From Gyromitra esculenta (taxonomy: Eukaryota > Ascomycota > Pezizomycetes > Pezizales > Discinaceae): a stretch of DNA of 64,000 nucleotides. The notes below the pieces were generated by a model. The model was not told where the DNA came from, searched no databases, and saw only the letters and a list, made by a program, of their open reading frames with translations. This document shows, in pieces, positions 21,732 through 34,200 of the stretch; positions within the stretch are counted from its first letter, which is position 1, and each line of letters begins with the position of its first letter. The DNA lies in assembly GCA_038503075.1 (NCBI GenBank), contig JBCAML010000010.1, forward strand, positions 372,001 to 436,000. The letters are read 5' to 3'. Both the position numbers and the translations under genes were made by a program.

Positions 21732-24700
21732 TTCAAGAGAAAAAGCAATCATCCATTGATGAGATGAAAGGCTATTTCAACATCAAAACTCCAACCGAGA
21801 CCTTAGCTTCAGCCGAGACACCAGAAAGGCAAAAAAATGCCTTATATTTGTAGTCCGTACGTTCGAGTGCTTGAGTTGTGGGATGTGTATCAGGCTGTTG
21901 GAATCCTCTGGAATGGCGCGGCACTTGTTCCCGTGAAAACATTGATAACTGCATAGCCCATGAGCTCATTGCATCGAGTCTACGAATTATATCACTTGAG
22001 TCAGCGATGGTGATCTTCGATGAGGTTTTACCGGTGCGGCGGACTCCAATGGCTGGCTATGTTTAGATTTCGGGTATGAAATATCAAAAAACCACGCGTT
22101 CACGGTGCAATCCATCCTAGGGCAACTCTTCGAACCAAGCCTATCCAGAAAGCTGGCTTCCCCGGCCTGTTGGTGTGTTTTCGATACGAATCGTCTTTTC
22201 TATGTATCCCACGTGAAAGTCTAATATGCCTTTAACTGTAACTGCCCTTGGACAATATTTCGAAAGCGCCTAGCCGCCGTTAGTTCCTTATGCAAGGCTA
22301 GTTCCTGGCCTAACCCTAGATTAAATAGTGATTTTTTATCTGATTCACCTTCTGTATGGAGGAGTATTGATAGAACGTTCTAACAAAACGAAGATCTATC
22401 ACCCCAATTGTGCTTCCCAGAATCTTACAGGAGCCAGCGATAAGTCAGACCATCGCCATGCAAGGTATGTTTGTGGGGATTGAGAAGGGACGAAAGCTCA
22501 TTGGGGAATGTGCGTTCGGAGGAACTAGTTGGATGATAGTCGAAGCAGGTTCCAGCCGATGCTGCCAAGATAAGTGGTGCGAACTTCACTGCATTGAGCA
22601 GGAAAAAGCTTGCCTGTGTTAGAGTGGTGAGATAGATCAACATATTTGCTACATATAGAGATATTTGTGGTAGATAACACTCTCAATTGTTATTAGTGTG
22701 GTGCTCGGTAAACCTACTAAGGTTTGTAAATTTTTGGCGTATGGTGTGAGTAAAGTTCCTGTTGCCAAGGACTGCCAAGACTACGGAGTGAGAGTGAATG
22801 AAGTAGCTCCGTGGCCAGATTCTATGTTAGGCTTAAATCCTTGTGTACTTGATTATGAAGGTCCGACCACCGTGTAAGAAACGTAGGTTAAGCTGGCTAG
22901 CTATTTATCCAATTGAATAGGCATTTCAGTTAAACGTTTCCTGCCAATTAGCGATTCTTATTAAATATACAGATAGCCAAACATATATATAACTACAGAA
23001 AAGGAGTAGAAAGGTCCAGACATTTTAATACGGTTATAGTACTAAAAATTACTAGAATTTTGGTTAATTATAGTCATATTAAAGATTTATGTCAGGCCAC
23101 TTTAGCTATATAGAGTCTCAGGGGTTTTCATTAGGAAGTGATAAGAACTGGTGAGATGAGAGTATCTAATACAACTCAATATAGAGTACATTGAGTAGAG
23201 AGTGTGTGTTATTAATGAAAATCGAAGAGCAAGAAAGGTGGCTGATAGTGAGGTGATGTTGTACTACGGGGGTCGGGGAAAGTCTGTTAACAGGCGACGG
23301 TGCAGTTCTTTTTTCGGGGGACTCAAGCTTGTTCGAACTTCGCAAATTTACCAACCAACTTAGTTTGGTTTTAATACATAGTATTCTTCATGCTTTACCA
23401 TTTTTATTAGGCCTCTCTGGAGAGTCGCGGAGTGAGAACAAAAATTGGCAGCTCTTGCACCGCCACCTATCAACAGACTTCCCCGACCCCCGTAGTACGT
23501 TGGTGATATATGTACGGGTTCCAGAAGCTAAACTACATGTATCTATGCGTATGTCTCTAATTAGTAAATGGACACAAGAGTAATTCTCGGCGATTTTGGC
23601 TCTCCTCTTGCTGTTTTCGGGTTGATTAGGCATGCGGCAAGTGCGTACATGCACTCGTCATTTTATAATATCAATGATTTATAAAACAGATAAAATCTCA
23701 TAGGGATGTCCCCCACGAGTAATCTTCCCAGAATTCGTCGGGATTTGAAATAGAACCTAGATTAATATGATTAATATTCCAATTGAGGCGGAAATTTAAT
23801 TTCCAATAAATATATTCTTATGCACCATTATCTCACGGCGGCATTGTGTTGGATAGCCTAGCCTAGAACTACCTGAACGCATCCCATGCTTTGAAGTAGT
23901 TATTTTATCTTTTGATTACAACCTACAGGCATATATTGATGCCGAGTAATCTAAAATCAGCGGTTTGATATTAAAACTAATCGATTCTCAACTTTGTATT
24001 CACAATTCTCATCCGATCATGAGCACGAGTTCGGGGTGACGTTCCCTAGACATCGAGCCCTGACCTTCTCTATCTGCAGTAGCACTGTATCGCTCTAAAC
24101 CCATTTGCCACTGGATCCAATGCCATGTCGATCTGGGGTAATGGTCTGTGTTCCAGGTGGGCTACACAATCGCCAGTAAAGCCAAGCGAGCTCTAAAATC
24201 CGGGAACGTTCTTGCCGGGGGCGTCGGGAGTCATGGAAAAAAAAAAGAAAAAAGGCGTTGGTGTGGAGCTCGAGTCGTGGGGTGCGAATATGTGGTGGGT
24301 AGAAAACATGTCTCTGATGTATGGCGGCGGCCCTGAGGACTTTGAGGGGACCTTTGAATATATAAACCAGTAAACGCAGGAACATGTAGTCGTTCAGTTC
24401 AGTGCATTTAACACGGTAAGCCTCACGTACTGCGTTAGTCTTGTCCGTGGATACTTGATAAGGGCTTGCATTGCATGTTCACATGCGGCAGCAGCAGGAG
24501 GCTTGTTGGATGCTAGTGGATCGTATTTGTGGGTACAATAGGTACCCCCAATTCAAAAGAAACAAATACGGTTCCTCTGGTATTGGTCGTACAGGGTGAG
24601 CCGATATTGCGGGGTAAATTAGAGAAAGCCTGGTGCGGCCTCACCACCATGCAGTCGGAGACCAAGATCTCAAGTGTCCCTCAAATACCACGGGGCCAGA

Positions 24701-27700
24701 TGGACACTCAAGATAGGACATCGCCCCCAAGAAAATACCACAGGGAAATAAACCACTCAATTAGAATAACTAATGATTAGGCCAAGCTCAAGGCGGTTCA
24801 GCAAAAGGAAAGTGAATTCGAGAACGAAGATCGTGGGGACCACGAAATACTGTGCAATATAGAATACTAGACAAAGATCGACAGCCATGACGATTTCTGC
24901 GAAGCGTGAGAAATTTAGTAATTAATTATGATCCGTAGCATTTTGTGGAGCCAGAGGGAGGAACGTGACGACGTCAACGTGCCTTGATCCCTCTTGCTAA
25001 TTTCACGACACATCGATCCTATGAGATTTCGAAAGATGCGACGCTGAAGTTATATCGTGCAACCAGACCTGAGAAAAAGTCAAGACAGCAAGATTAGCAC
25101 CACCTGATTGGTCGAAATTGACCAGCCACTTACTTCAAGCCCAGATTGCCCTATTCGAGCCACTATGATAGATGGTCTTGAGGTCAAATTCTGAAATCTG
25201 TGGTTGGAGGGAATTCGGAATGTGATAAAGCTCAGGGGTGAGAAACAATTGTTCATACCATTCAACTCATTTGATCGGAAACCTGAAATTCTGGAGAGTT
25301 TCTTGTACGAGAATGTCGTACCTAAAAGTATCTTCTAAATCACGAGACTAACCTTTTCAGCCCTCACCCATCCATACCTTCCCAAGTATTTTACCCCTGT
25401 CTTATCTAACTGTAGCGCTTACTTCTTTGTCTTTTCCGATCCACCACACAGGAAAAATCGCGAACCAACCCCCCCAACTACTCGTTTATTTGCTTTTGTT
25501 TACCACCCCCGTTGTTTTGAGGTTGCACGAAGCATGCTCGGGGATTGTTGCTGCGAAAGTGATAGATTCAAGAGGCTATACATATATAAAAAAAAATGCA
25601 GCCTCTCCAGAGAAGGCAAACACCATGTTTTTGTTACGATTGCCGTACCTCATAATCTCCATATGCCGCCTAGTTTCTATCCCTGCAACAGCTGTTGGAT
25701 TTAACCGTCTGTTTGTTTGGAAGCGATAGAAAACAAGCAACGATCAACAAAACCTCCCTTGTTGGGTTTCTAATCTAAACGGCCATCTCTTAATCCCTGA
25801 TCCAATATCCACAGCAACGGGAGCCAAACCATCCAGCGAAGCCTTTCTTTTGATCGATTTCGCGTAGGGATTTCAAAGCGGCATGTAGTAAACACAAGTA
25901 ATATTCGTTGCCGCCAGATGGGAATCCCAGCCCTAGGGGAAATAAAAAGGAAGCAGAAAAAGGAAGCAAGAACAGTGTTAAACTGCGGTGTTGATACATA
26001 CATTAAGATAAGATTATTTTTTTTCGCGCATTTTCCGGTATGCCCTTGCCGTTTTTTTCGAATGTACATGCAGTTTTATGAATGCCTACATATATGCTAG
26101 TTATCGTCTACTAGGATCTCTGGGTGGGGTGTGCAGGTACGTACACCTTGCTGATGTTCAGCTACGGCGGAGCACAAAGTATTACCGGTAACGAGAGTTA
26201 GCGCGAGGAGGGAACTGTGAACTACTATTAGATACTCAAGCACAAGATTCGATGGATTCTTCGCGATAGGATATCCAAGAAGACGGCGTGCACGTCTCGT
26301 TTTCCTCCTCGTTTCCTTCTTCATTTAGTTAACGTCTCCTGTCATCCTCAACAGCAGATATTGTCTTTGTCTGTTGTTTCGTGAGACCGACTGAAAGTGA
26401 ACCTAAGCACCATGGCTGCTATCTTTATCCACCCTCCCACCCATAATTTACCATTCCCGAGCTCTAGGTCATAACGTATCACGTCATTTTAGGCTTTACA
26501 TGGCGCTCTTCATTCACAGCTTTGTGACTATGATGAAAACACTCGCAGTTGATGGTTATTGGTTGGGTGTGAAGGGTAGAACTTGGATCCTCTTTCAGTT
26601 AGTACATTTTTCCGATAGCCGAAACCCCAATAATGCCAACGGGATTCCGGGAGCTAAAGAAAATGGCAGCCAACCACGGCATCGCCTCCACAATTACCGC
26701 ACATGACCATGCTTCCTGGGTGTCGTGTTGCTTTCGTCGCACCTTAGCCACCGTTAACCGCTCCTGTAAGAAATACCCTTGGGTATCAGTGTGTTGGGAC
26801 TGATCCAACCTTGAAACAGTCACAAGCTTGTTGTCGGAGAAGGGATTATTAACCTAGACCCTATCTTCTTTGTATAAGCGCTGAGTTCCAGTAGGCTGCA
26901 ATAAACAGCTCACACGCTTGGTCCCAATAGTACGTGCCTAACTATTTCAGAGCATTACCGTGGGTCGTATGACACTAATTTACTTTGGTTTCAAAGAACT
27001 GTTGGGATCCATAAGCTTGACTTTCAAAGACCCTGAGTAAGTTGGCATCTGTAGTAGGGTATTCTCATATGTCAGTGACTTTAAATAGTGAATTCGTTCA
27101 GCCGCCCGTAAGTGTTAAGTTACTTACATTACTCTCAAGAACACCCATACAATTAAAATAGCATGCATGTAATTCCCGACCACAACCACCTTTACGTTTA
27201 ACTGCTTCTAGCCACTTCTGAAAGGGTTCCTTATTGTTTAATCATATAGTAACCGACTTCCATGGCCAGCGATGGTTGCGTTGTGTTCACAATACGTCTA
27301 GGTGAATGGCCAGCGTTGAGGGTGGGGTGATGTGATGGAAAGGGGGTGGGGGTTGATAGAGAGTTTATGGAAGGGCGCAGATGTAGGGACACAATATTCC
27401 CAACTTCATCACTGATGAACATTCCATCCCGTCAGTTTTTGCCAAGATTTTTAGCTAGCAAACGAGAATAAGCGAGAAATGGGCTTGCCTGTCAAGCGCG
27501 GACAGTCGCTGGCTTCTAACCGCTTGTCAGGATCTTTTACAACTGCATGAACGGTTCTCTAAGTCTAGGGTAGTGTGTTAGGATCAATCCAACCTTAAAA
27601 TAGTTGAAGAAAGCATTCTTATACTCCCACCACAATAACTTAAACCAATTAGTTGTGGTGAGTTCTGTAAATGTATGTAATCCTGTATCAGAATAGCACT

Positions 27701-27751
27701 TATATTACTACATGTATTATATTACTACATGTATTATATTACTACATGTAT
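27701..27751. repeat. 17-bp minisatellite, three perfect copies
   Basis: The unit TATATTACTACATGTAT is repeated three times without change. Each unit contains one TACATGTA palindrome. Confidence 0.95.
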
Positions 27752-28844
27752 TATATAACTCCAGCGATCAACAACCAACGCCCTAAGAGCTTGCGATCCC
27801 TTTCCCTTCCACGTTATCAGTAAGGATCAACCTGTTCTCAAAAATAACCTGTCGTCGCACATGAGGCTGAAAGAAATACTATGTCTTCTAGCGCTAGTGG
27901 TTAGGGTCTGGTCAGGCCTAGGTTCTCAAATCGCGGGTGCCCATTTAATTTTGGTGCCGGTGGTATGCTCAGCCCACCAGATGACATCACTATCAAGAAT
28001 ATCCTCTGGTGATTTAGAGCTGTTCAAGATCTTAAACCTCTCGCTCTCGCGCACGGACGCCCAGATGATGTGTTCTTCCACTTTGATGATCTTCTCGTCA
28101 TAGGGTCGGCGCCCAATATCGGGAGATCGAGCGTAGTTTAGGCAGCGGTGGTTATGTGATGGGGTGAGCCAGGAGCTGTGGTTAGGCTGGGATTACCTGA
28201 GTGCAAGGTTGTCATCAAGGAGAAATCATTTCGAGGCTGGTTCCTAGTCTAGCGCAAGAGCGTTTTTCGGGATTGCGCGCCGTGGATGGTGGGATAGGTG
28301 AAATTATGGAACGCTTTAAGGCTTCTCTATATGGCGCGGCTGCCAGTTAGCAGTTCTATAGATTTGGGAATTTGAAACTAGTATATTGGAGCAAGATGAC
28401 CTAGTAGCAGAGAGCTCTTCTTAACTGGTAAGTAAATCTGATCATTGGCAACGAAAATACCGTCCTTTATATCGGTACATCTAATTTAATCGAATGAACA
28501 CACATATACACACACAAAGTCAGCTATTGGTCAGACTCCGCGAGATATTAGATATGAATAATAAAGCTGTATCGGGGAAGAATGCAGTTTTCCTTGACAG
28601 TGGTATACGGTACATCTCGAGAGCAGGAGAGCTACTACTATAGTGAGATGATAATAGTAACCCTAAACACCGGCTGGATAATTGTAATTGTTAGAATGTC
28701 TAATGCGAGGTTGGCATTCGTCAATCTAAGAAAGTCAATAGAGCACGCGCGCGATGCTATGCGATAATATGTCTTCTGTAATGAAGACTGGTGGTGGGAG
28801 CTGGTGTCTTTCACGATATAAGTAGTTACCCGGCTAATCTGCAG

Positions 28845-29079
28845 CCAACCGTGACCGCCACGACACTACCCGTACCATAAGCCAGCAATCGGTCTGGCGT
28901 TCGCATATATCGCTGGAATGTACGGTACAGCCCTGGCAGGCACTGTGGTCCGTATTCTTGCCTGTTATCGGCGGTCAGTGGGGTTCAATATCACCCCGCC
29001 AGAGCTACCGGCAGCACCTTCGGCCTTTTGCCGCACATTGTTGCCCCCACAACCCATCGGAGATACGAAACCAGTGTAA
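28845..29079 (+). pseudogene. Possible coding relic (unassigned)
   Basis: A frame without a start near its head encodes a protein-like stretch: AIGLAFAYIAGMYGTALAG, then VVRILACYRR, a GFNITPPELPAAPSAF segment and a TAA stop. The hydrophobic, small-residue-rich part resembles a membrane helix followed by a basic flank. There is no recognisable family and no clear upstream exon. It may be the decayed end of a membrane protein gene or a chance frame. Confidence 0.2.
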
Positions 29080-29481
29080 CCTCTATCTTCATTGGTGATA
29101 GGGAACTGAACAATAAGTGGTTTGCTTCAACATACAACTTATTAAGATATCAGCGCTGGCAGGAACATACAGTTGCTTAGGGAGTACGGAGAGCAGGAGC
29201 GGAGAACGGATATCTCAGTAATAGCACATCTATCTTTTTTCTCTCCGGTCTGGGATGCCTGATATATAGACAAGCATATGTAATCCTGAGAACCTGGTAA
29301 TTCCTAGTAGCATACACGATAGTTCTACAATTCGCTTTTCTATGTCTTTTAATGTGTGATTTACTTATCACTTTATATTGCGACTTATCTAATTCTCTCT
29401 AATCGGCTTTGTATATAAATTTGAATCTATGGCTTTTATTGAGCCACAATACTCTACAGAAGGTTGGGCTCTTGTTTTCGT

Positions 29482-29498
29482 TACATGTACTACATGTA
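29482..29498. repeat. Twin TACATGTA palindromes (second copy)
   Basis: Identical 17-mer to 5953-5969, in unrelated flanking sequence. Confidence 0.8.
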
Positions 29499-30186
29499 CC
29501 CTACGCGACTGTAGCGCCTAGAAGTATCGTTAGATTTCTTGAAGAAACCCCAATACCTATATGTAGGTTACTGCAGCCCTAATTAGGCGATATGGTGTTT
29601 TTAAATCGTCAGCAGGCTGGGCATGATCCATTCCTAATCCTTTTATGGAAGGTTACGCAGGTCGGCTTGGAAAGGGAGAAAGAAAAAGGAAAACGTCTGC
29701 CAGAGACCCTGATGGTGGGAAGGAAAAGCAATAATCAACGATTGGGTTCGGGTTGAAATCGAACCAGAGAGATGACCGCGTTGTGCCGTACTTTTTCGGG
29801 AATCGTCTGTTACCGATGTAAAACCACGCCAGTAGGAACGGAAAAGATACCTCCGGGAAAGGATCGGCGTAGATCGAAAGCTCCCAAGGGATTCTGGAGG
29901 AAGCAGAGCAGTGTGTGCAGCTTATACCTAGTACTCTACCAACCTTGCTTATCCCAGAAAGACAGGCTTTCCCGGCAGCAAAGAGTCACCCAGAGTCCTC
30001 AAATCCCAAGCGGTTGTATTGTATGTAATCTATGTTGCAACCGCATGTACGCCAAACCATGTCCCAGGAATATTCCAGGAGAAACGGTCCAGGGCGGGGA
30101 ACGTAAGGAAAGAGCACATAAAAAGCGCAAGAGTCGTCGTCGGGAAACTCCATGGATAGGATGTTGCATGTACTCTAGTCTAGCTT

Positions 30187-30210
30187 GGTGCTGGTGCTGG
30201 TGCTGGTGCT
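30187..30210. repeat. Hexanucleotide microsatellite
   Basis: About four copies of GGTGCT in a row. Confidence 0.9.
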
Positions 30211-31291
30211 GATGGCAACGATTGGCCTCGGAGGTGGGCATAGTTTTGCTGCTTGCCCTGTATTTTACCATTCCCGTTGCACTGCTTCCGAAACAGTCGA
30301 GAAACAAAAAATTACATGTAGATACTGTCGAGAAGAGCCGTTGGAGGTCTTGCGAGCGTGCGTCCAAATTGAGCACAGAAAATTTGCCCCTCCTGGTAGT
30401 TACTCTAGCTAGGTGGTGAACCATGTTCATGCCACGCCCACAAGTATCGTGACCAATTTCCTCGTTTCACTGAGTCCCTTTGGCATTCTCGTCTTCGCCT
30501 TCGTCCTCCCTTTCCACCCTCCTTCCCTCCCTTCTTTGCACATTTTATCTTGCCTTTTCTGTCCCAGCGCCCACACACCAAGATTTCGTGCCATACATAC
30601 CGTAGTTGCCTACATAACTTATCGGTTGAGCCAGCCCACTGGCTACAGTAAATAATCGGCAGATCACCTCCTCGCCCATTCACACGCTTGCTCGCCCACC
30701 AAACTCATTTACATTGCATCGCGGTGTGCTGCAACCGACCACCACACTGCTGCTCCTGCTTGCTGCTCCTGCACTCCATTTTTATTTCCCTTGCTAGTAT
30801 ACATACATATTCACACATACACACCCAGACACTATTACATAGAGGGACACTGTACATACATTCTTGAGACTACTGCTCGTTCCCATCTTCACCCCCTCCA
30901 TCCTCCTTCGTTCCCTCCCCCCATCCTATCCACCTCTTGCTTCTCGAAATCACCAGAGAACCAGCACAATCTTTCTACTCTGCCTAAACATTGTCCAGAA
31001 GGGTTTGCAAAATATCTGAGGTCAATAATCGTGCAGCAATGGGCGTTCTGCAAAACTCGTCCTAGCCGGACCTATAAACCTCTTCAAACTTATCGATCTT
31101 TGGATTCGGAGACCCCTCTCCGATACTTTTTTTTATTTATTTTACTTTGAAAGCATCAGGACCACGAAACGAGATACCAACTTGCAAAACCCCGTGCCTC
31201 CCCTTCCTCCCCTCCCCTCCCCTCCTCCAAGCCTTCTTTCTCCCCCGCCATCCAAAATTCTTCGTGACAGCTCTTAGCGGACCTTTCAACA

Positions 31292-34200
31292 ATGGCGATG
31301 GAACTTGGGCCCCGTGTGGCCCAGAACGGAAACCTAGCACCTCCCCCGAATGACGAATTATCGATGCGACGACCTATGGAACGGACTCCCAGCATGGCCA
31401 TCAAAGCAGAGAAGGAGGACCTGAAGGAAGCAGCCGAAGATAGTTTTAATGTTATCATGGACCTAAATCTTGATGGTAAGGTGCGGTGGGTCAGCCCCTC
31501 ATGGGAAGACGTTATCGGGTAAGTAAAAAATAGAGCTTTCCCAAAATTACGATTCAGCAACATCAAACCACAAGTCTCTAACTCTCTATAGGACTTCCCG
31601 GGACACAGTTCACGGCAAACCTATCTCAGATTTTCTATTAGACGACAAGGATATCTTCAAGAATGCGGTTGAAACAATGAAGAATGACGACTCTCGAAGC
31701 TGTCGTGTTCGATTTTCGGTAGTTATGGGTTCTAAATCAGCATTGACGGGAGAAGCTACTCCGGATGGACAAGAGGAAGCGTTTCCGATGGAAGAAGTAC
31801 AGCCGGAGCAGCATACTCTGAGTTTGGAAGGGCAGGGGATAATAATTTACGATAAACCGACTGGTGAACCGAGCCACGTCAGTTTTTTTTCCTTCCTACC
31901 TAAGTTTGGTCTCTGAACGAGTCTAACATGTTTGAATTCTTAGACAATGTGGGTGATTCGACCGTTCGTTGAGCCCAATGAGATCACCATCGACCTCCCT
32001 CCTGTTTTGGTCGAGTCTCTTGGTGTTGGGGCTGGAATGCTTGCTCGTTACCTGACCAGTTTAGCTGAACAAGGTGCTGTCGATCCAGCGAACAACCCTC
32101 CTCCCATGCCAGTACTATGTCGGATATGTGAACGACAAATTCAACCATGGTGGTTTGAAAAGCACTCTGAACTGTGTATGTTGGAACACAAGGCGGAGAG
32201 CGATGTGCAGTTGAGTCAGGAGAACTTAGGGATGCATAGACATGCGATTGTTAAGATACTGGATGCTATGGAGAGACGTTCTTCTCGTCCGGTTTCTGGT
32301 GAGATTACCGTACCACCTCCTCCTATGGAATACCGTGGGTTACCCATCGGTCCCGGTTCTTCTTCATCTTCAGGTACGGCTTCTCCGGGAACCCCTCCTC
32401 CGAGAGGAAGAGATTCCTCTGCATCAGGCAGTCGATCGCGTTCTTTCCCTGCTCGAAGACCTCTTGTTCGCATCGTTGAGTTGTTGCTTGATTTGTGCGA
32501 TACTGCCATGGAAATCAGCACACCAGCTATCAAAGAGTCCTATGGAAGCGTGGAATTAGGAACTTTTCGTACCCAATCTCCTCAGTCTGAAGCACGCATC
32601 AATCAGGTTTTGCAATGGTCGTCCCCTACAACTAACACTCTAGATGAGGAGAAGGGGTTGTCTTTACTTTGTCAAGATACAGAGCTTGTTGCTAGGGCAA
32701 AGGTTGAGGCGGTGTTTCGCCACCGGAATACTATCGAATATTCAGAAAGGATAAGACTGGAATTCAGTATGCTTGTTCAAGACTGTATCGATGAAGCTTT
32801 ACGTAAAGCTTCTGAGTTGGTAACCGACGATCCAGAAGATGATTATAGTGCCACCTCAGATATTGAAGACGATATCCCCTTTTTTCCAACATCATCATTT
32901 GGGCCTCCTTTACACAGAAGCAGCAGCATTATCGATAAGCATCGAGGTCGGGTTAGGAGACATTCGTCGCCTGCAGACTCAGGCTCCGCCAGTCCGGTGG
33001 AGTGCTCTACACCCAAATCCCAACAGAGTTTGAACAAGAGCGCAAACAGGCGACACAAATTTGCACCTCATCATGGAAGCATGCATTTTGATAATGACGG
33101 TGCGGATAGTGACACAAGTGGCAGGTCATCGCTGGCTGCTGCTATGGGACGCCCACAGACCGAGAGTCCGGTATCTGACCATGAATTGACTGCAGCTAGA
33201 GTATATGCCAAGGATAAGAAGCGGCATACCGCATTTCAAGGTAGCCAGGGCTCAAATTCTCCAAGGCGGCAGGCATCCCCAGCAAGAATACAGCCATCAT
33301 CTTCACCCTTGAGGATCCAAAAGCCCCGAAACGTACTATATGACAATAGTATGCCCACCCCCATCACATCACCTCTCCTCTCCACAGGGGATTTTTCTCC
33401 CGCCCTAGAGGCCTTTAATCACCATAGACGCCAGTCTTCCGTAACTTCATCCGACAACACTAATAGACCACCTGTCTCTCCAAGGCTTTCCGGTGTGAAC
33501 CCCACACAGCAGAATCGTGCCGTGCCGCCGTCTATCAAAGATTTTGAGATTATCAAGCCAATTAGCAAAGGTGCATTTGGAAGCGTTTATCTGTCTAAGA
33601 AGAAATCCACGGGCGACTATTTTGCTATCAAAGTTCTAAAAAAAGCAGACATGATAGCAAAAAATCAAGTTACAAATGTCAGGCAAGAGCGGGCGATCAT
33701 GATGGTTCAAGGGGAAAGCGATTTTGTTGCAAAGTTGTTTTGGACATTTGCCAGCAAAGATTACCTTTATTTGGTAATGGAGTACTTGAATGGAGGAGAT
33801 TGTGCTGCACTCATCAAAGTCTTGGCAGGACTTCCGGAGGATTGGGCGAAGAAATATTTGGCAGAGGTAGTTCTTGGGGTGGAACATCTACATGCTCGGG
33901 GGATTGTGCATCGTGATTTGAAACCTGATAATCTTCTGATCGATCAGAAGGGTCATTTAAAACTCACCGATTTTGGTCTATCAAGGATGGGATTGTTGGG
34001 GAGACAAAAGAGGGCGCGGAATCCATCATCAGAATCTACTCCTGATTTATTGAAACAAGGCCCCTTTGCGAGATCTAGATCTGTTGCCTCTTCACGATCC
34101 ACTTCCTTCGATTTTCCACCTGGCGGGTCACCTCAAAATACCCCCCTCATCACCCCAGACAGCAATGCCCAGTTGGTTACACCCTCTTACTTTAGTCTCA

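Larger units (their letters stand above)
18609..31291. other. 12.7-kb gene-poor region
   Basis: No gene could be supported. The region holds eight TACATGTA copies and one near-perfect hairpin (20439-20565). It also has a 16-bp palindrome (21716-21731), a 17-bp minisatellite (27701-27751) and a GGTGCT microsatellite (about 30187-30210). AT-rich decayed tracts lie near 22.7-23.2 kb. Short open frames on both strands lack motifs and splice partners. Two stretches have protein-like composition (about 27935-28180 minus and 28845-29079 plus) and may be relics. The last 500 bp are the promoter of rim15. Confidence 0.55.

Noticed and set aside
27861..28180. Plus-strand frame with a signal-peptide-like start and an opposing minus-strand frame with protein-like texture
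   Set aside because: Neither has recognisable homology or splice logic; kept only as a possible relic.
29745..29785. B-box-like GGTTCGATTTC on the minus strand
   Set aside because: No A-box at the right distance and no cloverleaf.
29772..30430. Frames of 146 (+) and 143 (-) codons
   Set aside because: They overlap on opposite strands through a microsatellite; composition is that of the repeat.
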